A stretch of 64,000 bases of DNA from Caldicellulosiruptoraceae bacterium PP1 (GCA_041320695.1 JBGGOQ010000011.1:1-64000), one strand, 5' to 3'; counted from the first letter of the stretch, positions 18,880 to 28,446 are shown. Notes: generated from the sequence alone by a model not told the origin. Numbers and translations are program-made.

Positions 18880-19581
18880 ATGTCATTTCTTAAATTTTTT
18901 GGTTGTGGGAATGCTTTTAGTATTAATGAAGAAAATACATCTGCATATTTTACAATAAAAGATGCTTTTTTTCTTATTGATTGTGGTGGTACTGTTTTTA
19001 AAAAAATAATAAAAAAACAATTATTGGTAAAATATAATTCTGTTTATATAATATTGACACACACACATTTTGATCATATAGGCTCTTTAGGTGACTTTCT
19101 TTTATACCTATATTTCATCAAAAACATAAAGCCAATTATCATATTCCCTGATATAGATGCAATTAAAAATATATTACATTTATGCGGTATTGATGATAAA
19201 ATTTATCAGATCGTTAAGCCAAGTAAAAATTCTTATTTAATAAATGAGTATAACTTGACGATACAATATGTAAGACAAAATCATATAGCTTCTTTGAATT
19301 GTTTTGGATATATAATAAATTTTGATAATTATAGGATATTTTATAGTGGTGACTCAAGAGATATAAATAATTATATTTTAGATAGATTCCTTAGTAATGA
19401 AATCCAATATTTTTATCAAGATACATGTTCATACAAAAATCATCTACATTTATTTATTGAAGATCTATTTGAATATATACCCCTAAATTTTAGAAATAAA
19501 GTATATTGTATGCACTATGATGATAATTTGAATCATGAATGGGTTATAAAGAATGGATTTAATATAGTAAAAAGTATATAA
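18880..19581 (+). CDS. MBL-fold metallo-hydrolase (RNase Z-like)
   Basis: This is a 233-residue metallo-beta-lactamase-fold hydrolase. The metal-binding signature THTHFDHIG (about residues 60-68) is intact, with later ligands likely in QNHIAS, FYSGDSRD and YCMHYDD. The overall layout is closest to the RNase Z/phosphodiesterase-like branch, but the flexible arm of true tRNase Z is not evident. AAAGGTGG with 8-base spacing supports ATG 18880. It ends 21 bases before the diguanylate cyclase, so the two are likely cotranscribed. A role in nucleotide-signal turnover is a guess from context. Confidence 0.8.
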   Translation: MSFLKFFGCGNAFSINEENTSAYFTIKDAFFLIDCGGTVFKKIIKKQLLVKYNSVYIILTHTHFDHIGSLGDFLLYLYFIKNIKPIIIFPDIDAIKNILHLCGIDDKIYQIVKPSKNSYLINEYNLTIQYVRQNHIASLNCFGYIINFDNYRIFYSGDSRDINNYILDRFLSNEIQYFYQDTCSYKNHLHLFIEDLFEYIPLNFRNKVYCMHYDDNLNHEWVIKNGFNIVKSI

Positions 19582-19602
19582 CCAAGGGGTTGTTAATATA
19601 TT

Positions 19603-20808
19603 ATGAATAATGATGCTCAAAGTGAAATTAATAGATTAAAAGATATAATTAAGGCTCTAAATAACATTGGAATATTAATTATTAAACAAAAAGATATTGA
19701 TGAAATTCTTAAAATTATTTTAAATGAATCACTAAATATTACTTCAAGTGATGGTGGAACTATATATTTAGTTGAAGAAGAAAACAAAAAGAAATATTTA
19801 AAAATAAAACATTCAATGAATAGATCAGTTAATTTTAATTTTATTGGTGAAAGGATTTTAGTAGATGAAAATAGCATAGCTGGTTATGTTGCTCTAACGG
19901 GTAGTCCAGTTATAATTAATAATTTAGATAAAAAAAATAACAATTTTTCTTTTCATCAGTATAAAGATTTTGATGAAAGATTAAATTATAAAACAGTTAA
20001 CCTTATGACTATACCTATGGTAGATCTAAGAGGAAATGTAATTGGTGTTCTTCAAATTATTAATAAAAAGGTAGATAATACCATTACATTAGATAAAAAT
20101 ACAGTTTCTAAATTTGTGATTGATTTCACTGATGATGATAAAGAATTGATAATTAATTTAAGTTCACAAGCAGCAATTTTAATTGAAAGATTATTACTCT
20201 ATGATAAAATAGAAAAAAATACAGCAAATACAAGACATGCATTAGTCAGTATATTTAATTCTATGAGGCAGGTTATAGCTAATCTAAGCGAAGATTTGCT
20301 TATTGAACAGGAAGAATTTAAAAGATATGCAACTTTGGATGCTTTAACTGGACTTCTTACAAGAAGTGAAGGTCTATCAATGCTTGAAAAACAAATTCAA
20401 TTGGCAAAGATAAATGATATCCACTTTGTTGTTGGTTTTCTTGATGTAAATAATTTGAAAACTGTTAATGATACTTATGGACATCAAGAAGGAGATGAAA
20501 TGCTTAAAATTGTCAGTAAAATACTTCAAGAAGTTGTTAGAAGTTATGATATAGTTTTCAGATATGGAGGAGATGAATTTGTTATAATCCTTCATAAAGC
20601 AACATTAAATGAAGCTAATATTGTTTGGAATAGAATTCAAAATAAAATAAATGATTTTAATTCTTCAACTTCGAAACCATACAAAATATCAGTTAGCCAT
20701 GGTTTCTCAGAATTTGATCCTGCAAGTAATTTATCTTTAGATGAATTAATTAAAATAGCTGATGAAGAAATGTATAAAGATAAAAGAAAGCAAAAAGGCC
20801 TTTCGTGA
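19603..20808 (+). CDS. GAF-GGDEF diguanylate cyclase
   Basis: This 401-residue cytosolic protein should make cyclic di-GMP from two GTP. A GAF sensor domain spans about residues 15-205 and has an insertion after LINKKVDNTI. A helical linker follows, then the GGDEF domain (about 240-400) with LDALTGLLTRSEGL, the metal-binding Asp in FLDVNNLKTVND and the catalytic loop YGGDEFV near residue 322, so it looks active. No RxxD inhibitory site is apparent before the GGDEF loop. The c-di-GMP riboswitch 0.6 kb downstream gives it an obvious target. Confidence 0.92.
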   Translation: MNNDAQSEINRLKDIIKALNNIGILIIKQKDIDEILKIILNESLNITSSDGGTIYLVEEENKKKYLKIKHSMNRSVNFNFIGERILVDENSIAGYVALTGSPVIINNLDKKNNNFSFHQYKDFDERLNYKTVNLMTIPMVDLRGNVIGVLQIINKKVDNTITLDKNTVSKFVIDFTDDDKELIINLSSQAAILIERLLLYDKIEKNTANTRHALVSIFNSMRQVIANLSEDLLIEQEEFKRYATLDALTGLLTRSEGLSMLEKQIQLAKINDIHFVVGFLDVNNLKTVNDTYGHQEGDEMLKIVSKILQEVVRSYDIVFRYGGDEFVIILHKATLNEANIVWNRIQNKINDFNSSTSKPYKISVSHGFSEFDPASNLSLDELIKIADEEMYKDKRKQKGLS

Positions 20809-20829
20809 AATTTAAGAGAGGCCTTTTCT
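20793..20829 (+). terminator. Intrinsic terminator overlapping the end of the diguanylate cyclase gene
   Basis: AAAAGGCCT (20793-20801, inside the coding end) pairs with AGGCCTTTT (20819-20827), followed by CTAT. The stem begins before the stop codon. Confidence 0.7.
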
Positions 20830-20861
20830 ATATAATAAAGGAGTTTGAGGGGTTTTCAATA

Positions 20862-21269
20862 TTATCTTGCTAAAGCATATCGTGAAAAATGATCGGCAAT
20901 AAAATTAAACTTTTTAATATTTACTTCAGTATTTTTCCCTAATGTTTTATCATAAATAAATCCTTTGTAATTATCTACTCGAATATGAACATGTTTATCA
21001 AACTTTTCAACATCTGGTCTAAACTCAATATATACTGTTCCATTTTCTGCATAAATCTCTGCATTTAATGTAATTTGATTAATATTTGCTGGTAGTGAAT
21101 TCTTTTTAAATTCTATTTCAACAAATCCAACATTAAATTTCCCACCATCATTTGTAACTGTAAAGGTATTACTAAATGTAATTGGATTATCATCGGCAAA
21201 TGCTATTGACATAGATAAAAATAGTAAAGTAATTAATAAAATTGCTGATAACCTTTTGAACTTAAACAT
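20862..21269 (-). CDS. Small secreted protein under c-di-GMP riboswitch control
   Basis: This 135-residue protein has a clear signal peptide (FKRLSAILLITLLFLSMSIAFA, with cleavage near residue 25) and a beta-rich mature part of about 110 residues ending HFSRYALAR. That ending resembles the HFS.YA finish of ZU5-like and other surface beta-domains, but I cannot assign a function. GGAGGTGTG precedes ATG 21269; the frame is open to 21329, which would run through the terminator hairpin and is not credible. An aptamer and a hairpin upstream show that c-di-GMP controls it, so an extracellular or cell-wall role in attachment or motility is likely. Confidence 0.75.
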   Translation of the reverse strand: MFKFKRLSAILLITLLFLSMSIAFADDNPITFSNTFTVTNDGGKFNVGFVEIEFKKNSLPANINQITLNAEIYAENGTVYIEFRPDVEKFDKHVHIRVDNYKGFIYDKTLGKNTEVNIKKFNFIADHFSRYALAR

Positions 21270-21297
21270 TCTACACACCTCCAAAATATAAATAATT

Positions 21298-21326
21298 AAA
21301 AAAGCACCGTGACTTTTGTCAGGTGC
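21298..21326 (-). terminator. Riboswitch expression-platform terminator
   Basis: On the minus strand GCACC and GGTGC plus TGAC/GTCA form a stem with one bulged base and an AAAA loop, followed by TTTTTT (21298-21303). It lies between the aptamer and the start codon, as in transcription-terminating riboswitches. Confidence 0.75.
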
Positions 21327-21373
21327 CATATATATTGAAATATGCTATTTTGAAGGTTGCATAAATCAATATA

Positions 21374-21462
21374 TGTTTCGGCAACCTGGCAATCATAGGT
21401 AAAAAACCCTTAGACCCATGGCTTTGCGTCCTTACCTTTCGGTAAGTTTGCTATTGTCGACA
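21374..21462 (-). promoter_or_regulatory. Cyclic di-GMP-I (GEMM-I) riboswitch aptamer
   Basis: Read on the minus strand the region contains AATAGCAAAC, a stem TTACC-GAAA-GGTAA closed by a GNRA tetraloop, then GGACGCAAAGCC, a second variable stem and the closing GGTTGCCG. This order and the near-invariant GACGCAAAGCC are the hallmarks of the c-di-GMP-I class. A plausible promoter (TTGATA, 18 bases, TAATAT) sits just upstream. The only gene downstream is the small secreted protein. Confidence 0.9.
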
Positions 21463-21574
21463 TATAATATTAACAGATGTATAATAAAATTATCAAATAT
21501 ATATTACAATAATATTATCGTTTATTTTTTTATAAATTTCAAGTGTTTTTTTATAATTTTTAGGGGATGAAATT

Positions 21575-24500
21575 ATGATTTGTTTCAACTGTGGATATAA
21601 GCTCCCATCAACAGATATAAATACTTGTGTTATATGTGGTATGAAATTTGCTTTTGCCTGTAAATCATGTGGTTTTCCAAATCCAAAATATGCAAATTAT
21701 TGTTTTAATTGTGGTGCAAAAATAATTCTAAAAAATAATTCTGAACTAGAATATAATGAATCAATTAAAAAAGTTGCAGTTTTGTTTGCTGATATTTCAG
21801 GTTTTACAAAGTTATCAGAAAAAATGAATCCAGAAGATTTAAAAATTCTTATAGATAATTTCTTTGAATATGTAACAAAGCCCATTTATCAATATGAAGG
21901 AACAATAGATAAGTTTATTGGAGACTGTGTTATGGCAGTTTTTGGAGTAAAAATATCACATATTGATGATGCTAAGAGATCTGTTTTATGTGCATTAAGA
22001 ATGTTAGAATTAACTAATGAATTTTCAAAACAACACAATATTGATCTAAATATATCAATAGGTATAGATTACGGTATTGTATCAGTAGGTAACGTTGGAG
22101 GTCTTTATGACAAGGATTACACTGTTATAGGTGATGTTGTAAATACAGCTCAGAGGCTTCAGTCAGCATGTGAAAAAGGTAGAATTTTAGTATCTGAAAA
22201 TATTTATGTCGAAACAAGTAAAACATTCATATATTCGAATCCCCTTTCAATAATTGCCAAAAATAAAGAACAGCCAATAAAAGCATATATCCCTATTTCT
22301 ATTAGAGATGAACAAATAAATCTTTTTGATGAATTTATCGATGAAAATAATATAATAAAAAAACTAAACTTGTTCTTTGCATCAGGTGAGAATAATGTTG
22401 TTCAATTAGTTGGTCCTCATGGTATTGGTAAAACAACATTAATTAAAAATTGGATTAATACTATTGATAATAAATTTAAAATTTTATATATCCCTTCAAA
22501 CAAACTTTTGAGTAACAGATCATTCTATTCTGTTGCTATATTGATATGTAATATCTTAAATATTGAATATGATAATATTCAAAGAATTAAAAAGAACAGA
22601 TTATTATCCTATTTAGATTTTTTATATAGAGATTTACCTTATGATGATATAATAAAAAGTTTTAATTTCCTTTCATTAATATTAGGAATAGATGTTGATG
22701 AAGGCTTTAACAAGATACTAAACTCAATGAGCTATCAAGATATACAAACCGAACTTAATAATCAAATTATTAAATTTATTAGATATTCTGCATATAACAA
22801 CGATTATATAATTATTTTTGATGATTTTGATAATTGTGATCCACAATCTTACTCAATTATTATTGATTTAGTAAAAAATTCTGAAATAAAAAATAAACTT
22901 TTTATATTATTATCCTCTTCATATAAAATTAGAAAAATAAAAAGCAATGTAATATACCTTCCAACAATGTCAATTAGAGCAATTGAAAAAATAATATTAA
23001 GTCAATTAAAATGCCAATATGTTGATAAAAAGTTTATAAAATATATTTATGATGTAACTCAAGGCAATCCATATTTTATTAAGGAATTTGTTAATACATT
23101 AATAAACGAAAACCAGATTGTTATTCAAAATAACATTGCAACAATAAACAATTATAATAAAATACCAATATCTACCGAAAAATTATTAAGTGAAAAATTT
23201 TCATTACTTGATGATGATTGTCAAATTGTTATCAAAATTGCTTCTGTATTAGGAAATGAGTTTAGTTCTGAATGGTTGAATTTTCTTGCACCCAATAATA
23301 TATCTATGGAAAAATGCATTCAAAAGTTAATTAAAATGAAATTTATATATTTAAAATCAACTATTTCAAAAAGTAATGAATCTATATTTATTTTTGAAAA
23401 TGATATTTTAAGATCATTTATTTATAATCTGTTGCCAAAATATGATAAAATAAATATCCACAAGTCTTTCGCAAATTTACTCGAAAAAAAACAAGACTAT
23501 AACCTAGAAAATTTATATAATTTACTTTCTGAACATTATTATTTAGCAAATGATTTTTTGAAAGCACTAGAGTATTACAGTAAATTAGCTCATTTATATT
23601 TTTCTAAAAGACTTTATAAAGATGCTAAAGTTATATATGAAAAATATCTCAACATAGCAAAGGAAAATAATTTATCTTTTGATAATTTAAGTACTGATGC
23701 TTTATACAATTTAAGCAATATTTATATAAATACATCAGACTACGATAAAGCTATTGACTTATTAAAAAATATATCACACAACACCAATTTTGATGATGAT
23801 AAAATTTTATCAAAAATAAAGCTTTGTGAAATTTATAATACATTATCATATTTAGATGAATCTGAAAAAATAATTAATGAACTTGAAAATATACTTAGTA
23901 AAGAGCATTTTTACTGGGGTAAATTATTATATTTAAAATGTACCTTGCTAAGTTATAAAGAAGATAAATCAGTAATTGAAATAGCAGTAAAATCTGAAGA
24001 AATACTCAAGAAAAATAGAGATTATGAAAATTTAGCTAAAATATTAAATATAGCCTCCTTATCATTTTATTTTCAATATGGAGATGCTGAAAATGCGATA
24101 GATCTTTTAAATAAGGCATTTGAGTTTGCTGAACAGTCAAATAATCTATATGTAATGGCAAAAATTTCAAGTAATTTGGGTGTTATTTATCATTCAACAG
24201 GAAATAATAGTAAAGCCATTAAATTTATCACAAAAGCTATTGATATCTCTACTGATATAAGTAATAGTCATCTTTTATGTACTCTTAATATAAATTTAGC
24301 AATAATATATTTTGAAAAGGGACAATTTACAAAAGCATTAAAAAATATAGAAACTTCGCTTAGAATTGCAAAAGATAAAAACTTATCATATGAATTATGT
24401 TTATGCTATATTAATTTAGCTGAAATATATATTGAAATAGGTGATTATCAAAACGCAAAAAATTATCTTACAAAATCTTTAATAATATCAAAAAAGATTA

Positions 24501-25018
24501 ACCTTGAAGCTGAAGAATCATTATATTATTTAAATTTTGCTAAAATTTATATTACCTTTAATCAATATAATTTTGCAAAAAAATGTTTATATAAAGCAGA
24601 AAATCTTCTGAAAAATGTAAATGACTTAATGCTACTTAGTGATTTATATCGATTATCAGCTTTAATTTTTTACAAGGAAAAAAATTATAAAGAAGCATTA
24701 GAATTTATCAATAAAGCAATCAATCTTGCTGATAATTCAAATAATAGAATGAAACAAATCAAAGCTTATAGACTTAAATCTATTATTTTGATTGAATTGA
24801 AAAACTACTCTGAAGCAGAAAACTTACTAATTAAGTCAGTAGATATGGCAAAGGCTATTGAATCTGATTATGAGATATCCAAATGTTTTTATAGATTATA
24901 TGATTTTTACTCAGTTACATACAACTACGAAAAGGCAAAATATTCTATTATACAAGCAAAAAAACATATTGAAAGTGTTGATGATTGTGTTTACAAAAAG
25001 ACAATATCAGGCATTTAA
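21575..25018 (+). CDS. Zinc ribbon - class III nucleotidyl cyclase - STAND-type ATPase - TPR protein
   Basis: This is a 1147-residue cytosolic signalling protein. Residues 1-50 hold two CxxC zinc ribbons (CFNCGY, CVICGM, CKSCGF, CFNCGA). Residues 62-235 form a class III cyclase with both metal Asp sites (FADISGFT and GDCVMAVFG), DKFIGD, YTVIGD and NTAQRLQ, so catalysis, probably on ATP, looks possible. An AAA/STAND ATPase follows, with P-loop VGPHGIGKTT (near 279) and Walker B IIIFDDFD. From about 640 to 1130 lie around ten TPR-like repeats. Such proteins are thought to be conformational sensors whose ligand is read by the repeats. It overlaps the glgA stop tail-to-tail by 4 bases. Confidence 0.88.
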   Translation: MICFNCGYKLPSTDINTCVICGMKFAFACKSCGFPNPKYANYCFNCGAKIILKNNSELEYNESIKKVAVLFADISGFTKLSEKMNPEDLKILIDNFFEYVTKPIYQYEGTIDKFIGDCVMAVFGVKISHIDDAKRSVLCALRMLELTNEFSKQHNIDLNISIGIDYGIVSVGNVGGLYDKDYTVIGDVVNTAQRLQSACEKGRILVSENIYVETSKTFIYSNPLSIIAKNKEQPIKAYIPISIRDEQINLFDEFIDENNIIKKLNLFFASGENNVVQLVGPHGIGKTTLIKNWINTIDNKFKILYIPSNKLLSNRSFYSVAILICNILNIEYDNIQRIKKNRLLSYLDFLYRDLPYDDIIKSFNFLSLILGIDVDEGFNKILNSMSYQDIQTELNNQIIKFIRYSAYNNDYIIIFDDFDNCDPQSYSIIIDLVKNSEIKNKLFILLSSSYKIRKIKSNVIYLPTMSIRAIEKIILSQLKCQYVDKKFIKYIYDVTQGNPYFIKEFVNTLINENQIVIQNNIATINNYNKIPISTEKLLSEKFSLLDDDCQIVIKIASVLGNEFSSEWLNFLAPNNISMEKCIQKLIKMKFIYLKSTISKSNESIFIFENDILRSFIYNLLPKYDKINIHKSFANLLEKKQDYNLENLYNLLSEHYYLANDFLKALEYYSKLAHLYFSKRLYKDAKVIYEKYLNIAKENNLSFDNLSTDALYNLSNIYINTSDYDKAIDLLKNISHNTNFDDDKILSKIKLCEIYNTLSYLDESEKIINELENILSKEHFYWGKLLYLKCTLLSYKEDKSVIEIAVKSEEILKKNRDYENLAKILNIASLSFYFQYGDAENAIDLLNKAFEFAEQSNNLYVMAKISSNLGVIYHSTGNNSKAIKFITKAIDISTDISNSHLLCTLNINLAIIYFEKGQFTKALKNIETSLRIAKDKNLSYELCLCYINLAEIYIEIGDYQNAKNYLTKSLIISKKINLEAEESLYYLNFAKIYITFNQYNFAKKCLYKAENLLKNVNDLMLLSDLYRLSALIFYKEKNYKEALEFINKAINLADNSNNRMKQIKAYRLKSIILIELKNYSEAENLLIKSVDMAKAIESDYEISKCFYRLYDFYSVTYNYEKAKYSIIQAKKHIESVDDCVYKKTISGI

Positions 25019-26457
25019 GCTAAAATGCTTGATATTGCACTTTCATATACTTCTATATATTCTTGTGCTGTTTTTTCCCACGATAAATTTTTCGACATGG
25101 CATTATAAATAATCCTTTGCCAATATTCTTTTTTATTATAGTAATATTCAGCTCTCTCTATTGCAGAATAAAATTCTTCAGGTGAATACCTCAAAAATAG
25201 AAATCCATTGCCATCATTGTCTTCTTCACTAAATTCTGTTATTGAATCAGCCAATCCACCTGTTAGCCTTGCAATTGGAATTGATCCATATCTTAATGCT
25301 ATCATATGAGCCATACCACAAGGCTCAGTTTTTGAAGGTAATAAAATTGCATCTGAACCTGCATAAATTAACTGAGCTAAAGGTGTATCAAATTTAAGAA
25401 ATAGTTTCATTTTACTGTTATATCTTAGCGAAATATCTTGTAATATTCTTTGATAGTATTTATCTCCCTCTCCTAAGATAATAATTTGAATATCTTTTTT
25501 TAGTAATCTTTCTAGTACCTCAACTAATATACCAAATCCCTTTTGCTCATTTATTTTTGAAACCATGCCTAAAAGCATTTTATCGCTTTTATCAAATCCG
25601 ACTAATTCTTGAAGATAATATTTATTCAAAACCTTATCAGAGATGTCCTTTAATGAATATGGATATTTTATATATGGGGTTGTTTTAGGATTATAAATAT
25701 CATAGTCAATACCATTTAATATTCCCTTTAAATGACTTTTTCGTTTTCTTAATATTCCTTCCATTCGTTCACCATATTCAGCCTGCTGAATCTCTTTTGC
25801 ATAAGTTTTACTAACAGTTGTTATTAAATCAGAAAAAACAATCCCTGCTTTTAAAAAACTAACATCGCCGTAAAATTCAATACCATCAACATCAAATATA
25901 TCTTCTTCCAAATTTATATATTTTAGTATGTCTGGAGTAAAATTGCCCTGTTCATGAATGTTATGAATAGTAAAAACAGAAGCTGTCTTATTGAAAACTT
26001 GTCTCCTTTTATAGCCATTTCTGATTAATGCTGCTATAAGTCCAGTTTCCCAATCATTTAGATGTATAATATCTGGATATACATTAAATCTTTGCATAAA
26101 CTCTACTACTGCATTACAAAAGAAAGCAAATCTCTCTCCATCATCATCATAACCATATAATTCAGATCTATCAAAATAATGATAGTTATCAATAAAGTAT
26201 ATTGGAATTTCAAAATTATCTTGTTGTATTTCCCCTTTTCTTATTATGCACGTCTCTTTTCTGCTACCTATTTTAATAGGAAAATCAACTAAAGTTTCTA
26301 CCCTTGCTTCAACAACTTTATATTTGGGCATAACAATAGTTACGTTCATTCCTCGCTTTTTTAGCACTTTCGGTAGTGAAAAAGAATAATCAGCAATCCC
26401 TGATGTTTTTGCAAATGGAAAGACTTCTGGCGAGACAAATAATAAAGATTTATTCAC
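25015..26457 (-). CDS. glgA: Glycogen synthase (ADP-glucose type, GT5)
   Basis: GlgA extends glycogen by moving glucose from ADP-glucose to the non-reducing end. The N-terminal FAKTSGIADYSFSLP corresponds to the donor-binding KxGGL loop, here with Thr-Ser in place of the usual Gly pair. NGIDYDIYNP and EPCGMAHMIALRYGSIP with GGLADSI mark the C-terminal half, where the catalytic Glu lies. Length is about 480 residues. AAGGTG with 6-base spacing selects GTG 26457 (the frame is open to 26466). No other glg genes are nearby, but phosphoglucomutase lies at 47 kb. Confidence 0.92.
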   Translation of the reverse strand: MNKSLLFVSPEVFPFAKTSGIADYSFSLPKVLKKRGMNVTIVMPKYKVVEARVETLVDFPIKIGSRKETCIIRKGEIQQDNFEIPIYFIDNYHYFDRSELYGYDDDGERFAFFCNAVVEFMQRFNVYPDIIHLNDWETGLIAALIRNGYKRRQVFNKTASVFTIHNIHEQGNFTPDILKYINLEEDIFDVDGIEFYGDVSFLKAGIVFSDLITTVSKTYAKEIQQAEYGERMEGILRKRKSHLKGILNGIDYDIYNPKTTPYIKYPYSLKDISDKVLNKYYLQELVGFDKSDKMLLGMVSKINEQKGFGILVEVLERLLKKDIQIIILGEGDKYYQRILQDISLRYNSKMKLFLKFDTPLAQLIYAGSDAILLPSKTEPCGMAHMIALRYGSIPIARLTGGLADSITEFSEEDNDGNGFLFLRYSPEEFYSAIERAEYYYNKKEYWQRIIYNAMSKNLSWEKTAQEYIEVYESAISSILA

Positions 26458-26505
26458 ACAAATCACCTTAACTTATTTTTATAATAATAATAATATACCC
26501 ATAAA

Positions 26506-26540
26506 AAATAAAAAGCGACAGGATTTTGCTCCTATCGCTT
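26506..26540 (-). terminator. Intrinsic terminator of the isomerase/oxidoreductase operon
   Basis: AAGCGATAGGA and TCCTGTCGCTT pair with one G-T pair across a GCAAAA loop on the minus strand, followed by TTTTATTTTTT. Confidence 0.82.
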
Positions 26541-26546
26541 ACAATC

Positions 26547-27335
26547 TTATAAAATAAGATTTTTAAAAAACCTTATTGTAAAGTCAACACCTTTCTCGCC
26601 AAGTTCACCATGCCAGTTTTGTGAATGTGGTTCAATTGATAAACCACCTTTATAATTATATGCATATAGTATGCTTAAGAAAGCTCCCCAATTAGTTATA
26701 TCAAGACCTGCTGGTGGATCGTCAAAGCGTTGCCTATCAATCATTAATGACCCTTTTATATGAACATGGTAAAATCTTTTACCCCAATCTCTTGCTTCTT
26801 TTAGATAGTCTCCATTATCGTAAATACTGTGAGAAGGATCGTATTTTATTCCAAGGTCATCAATGTGGCCATGTATAATTTTCCATGTTTCTTCACTATA
26901 AATAAAGTTATTCCATCTACAATTATATGTTGCTACTTTTACGTTTTTTTGTTTTGCATAATTAACTAACTCAGTTAAAAATTCTATCGCTAGCGAACAA
27001 TTTTGGTAAAAAGATATTTCTTTAACATAATTGACACCACAAACAAAAACTGGACAATTTAAAAATTCACAAGCATCAATTAATTTTTTCGAAATTTCTA
27101 ATTCCTCTTTTATTATTTCACCTTTTGAGCTTATTTTGTCAGTTCCCCATCTTCCTATTGAACCAACTAAAACATTATATTTATTTATATAATCTTTAAT
27201 CTCATCTAATTTATTAAAAAATTGATTATCTAAATCATAGCCAATATTTAATGTAAATTCTAAAAAATCAAGCCCTTTTTGTTTTGCATATTTAAAGCTT
27301 TCTTTGTTTGGTGAACCAATAATTCCAAGTTTCAT
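26547..27335 (-). CDS. Sugar phosphate isomerase/epimerase (xylose isomerase-like TIM barrel)
   Basis: This 262-residue protein belongs to the AP endonuclease 2/xylose isomerase-like barrel superfamily that isomerises or epimerises sugars and inositols using a divalent metal. Visible metal-site candidates are ATYNCRWNN, YDPSHSIYDNGD, FYHVHIKGS and the Glu in GGLSIEPHSQ. GGGAG with 8-base spacing supports ATG 27335 over the longer frame at 27350. It is 25 bases behind a Gfo/Idh/MocA dehydrogenase, a common partner for inositol or unusual-sugar catabolism. The exact substrate is unknown. Confidence 0.82.
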   Translation of the reverse strand: MKLGIIGSPNKESFKYAKQKGLDFLEFTLNIGYDLDNQFFNKLDEIKDYINKYNVLVGSIGRWGTDKISSKGEIIKEELEISKKLIDACEFLNCPVFVCGVNYVKEISFYQNCSLAIEFLTELVNYAKQKNVKVATYNCRWNNFIYSEETWKIIHGHIDDLGIKYDPSHSIYDNGDYLKEARDWGKRFYHVHIKGSLMIDRQRFDDPPAGLDITNWGAFLSILYAYNYKGGLSIEPHSQNWHGELGEKGVDFTIRFFKNLIL

Positions 27336-27360
27336 TAGTTTTTCTCCCATTTAAATATAA

Positions 27361-28446
27361 TTAATCATTAAAGTAAACAGGTTTTCCTGTCTTTGAAGAT
27401 TCGTAAATAGCTTCAAGAATTTGGCTTACAACAAAAGCTTGTTCAGGCTTTACTAATGGTTCTTTATCATTTAATATTGCATCAATCCAATATCTTGCTT
27501 CTAAATCTGCAGGATGTTCACTGACTGCATCATAGAAAGCAACACCAGTTGCATCTAATTCAATATTCTTTGTATAAAGCTTACCAAATTCTTCACCATT
27601 AATCTTTAAGCCACCCCACATATCAGCTCCTGCTTTAGTTCCACAAAGTGTTGTCATTGCTTCACCAACTTGAAGCATATTAATAGCCCAGCTTGATTCA
27701 AGAACTATTGTTGCTCCATTTTCCATTGTAATAAACCCAAAAGCTGAATCTTCTACAGTAAATTTCTTAGGATCCCATGGTCCCCATGCATTAGCTGCAT
27801 TTTCTGTTTGTGATAATTTCTTATAAACATTACCTACAACATATTTTGGTTTATAATTGTTCATCATCCAAAGAGTTAAGTCAAGTGCATGTGTTCCTAT
27901 ATCAATTAATGGGCCTCCACCTTGTTCTTCTTCATTTAAGAATACTCCCCATGTAGGAACAGCTCTTCTTCTTATTGCATGAGCCTTTGCAAAGTAAATA
28001 TCTCCCAAATCTCCTCTATCACAGAGTTGCTTAAGATAAAGTGAGTCTTTTCTAAATCTATTTTGGTAACCAATAGTTAGTTTTTTACCTGTTCTTTGAG
28101 CTGCTTCTAACATAGCCTTAGCACCATTAACATCTTTTGCCATTGGCTTTTCACACATTACATGTTTGCCAGCTTCTAATGCTGCAACAGTAATTTCAGA
28201 GTGTGATTTATTTGGTGTACATACATGTACTACATCAATTGTTTTGTCTTCTAAAAGTTTTCTGTAATCTGTATAAGTCTTTGAACCTTCAACACCATAT
28301 TTTTCTGCTGCTTCTGCAGCTCTTTCCTCAATAATATCACAAAAAGCAACCATCTCAACTTCTTTAACTTTTGCTAAACTAGGCATATGTTTACCATTTG
28401 CAATACCACCACATCCAATAATACCAACCCTTAACTTTTCTTTCAT
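27361..28446 (-). CDS. Gfo/Idh/MocA-family NAD(P)-dependent oxidoreductase
   Basis: This 361-residue dehydrogenase has the N-terminal Rossmann motif GIIGCGGIANGKH (residues 8-20) and the family signature CEKPMAKD (near 95-102), whose Lys is catalytic. The C-terminal beta-sheet domain carries IDIGTHALDL, with the likely catalytic His. Substrates in this family are sugars, inositols and amino-sugar derivatives. It is the first gene of an operon with the isomerase/epimerase and lies divergent from an AraC regulator, which probably senses the same sugar. Confidence 0.9.
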   Translation of the reverse strand: MKEKLRVGIIGCGGIANGKHMPSLAKVKEVEMVAFCDIIEERAAEAAEKYGVEGSKTYTDYRKLLEDKTIDVVHVCTPNKSHSEITVAALEAGKHVMCEKPMAKDVNGAKAMLEAAQRTGKKLTIGYQNRFRKDSLYLKQLCDRGDLGDIYFAKAHAIRRRAVPTWGVFLNEEEQGGGPLIDIGTHALDLTLWMMNNYKPKYVVGNVYKKLSQTENAANAWGPWDPKKFTVEDSAFGFITMENGATIVLESSWAINMLQVGEAMTTLCGTKAGADMWGGLKINGEEFGKLYTKNIELDATGVAFYDAVSEHPADLEARYWIDAILNDKEPLVKPEQAFVVSQILEAIYESSKTGKPVYFND

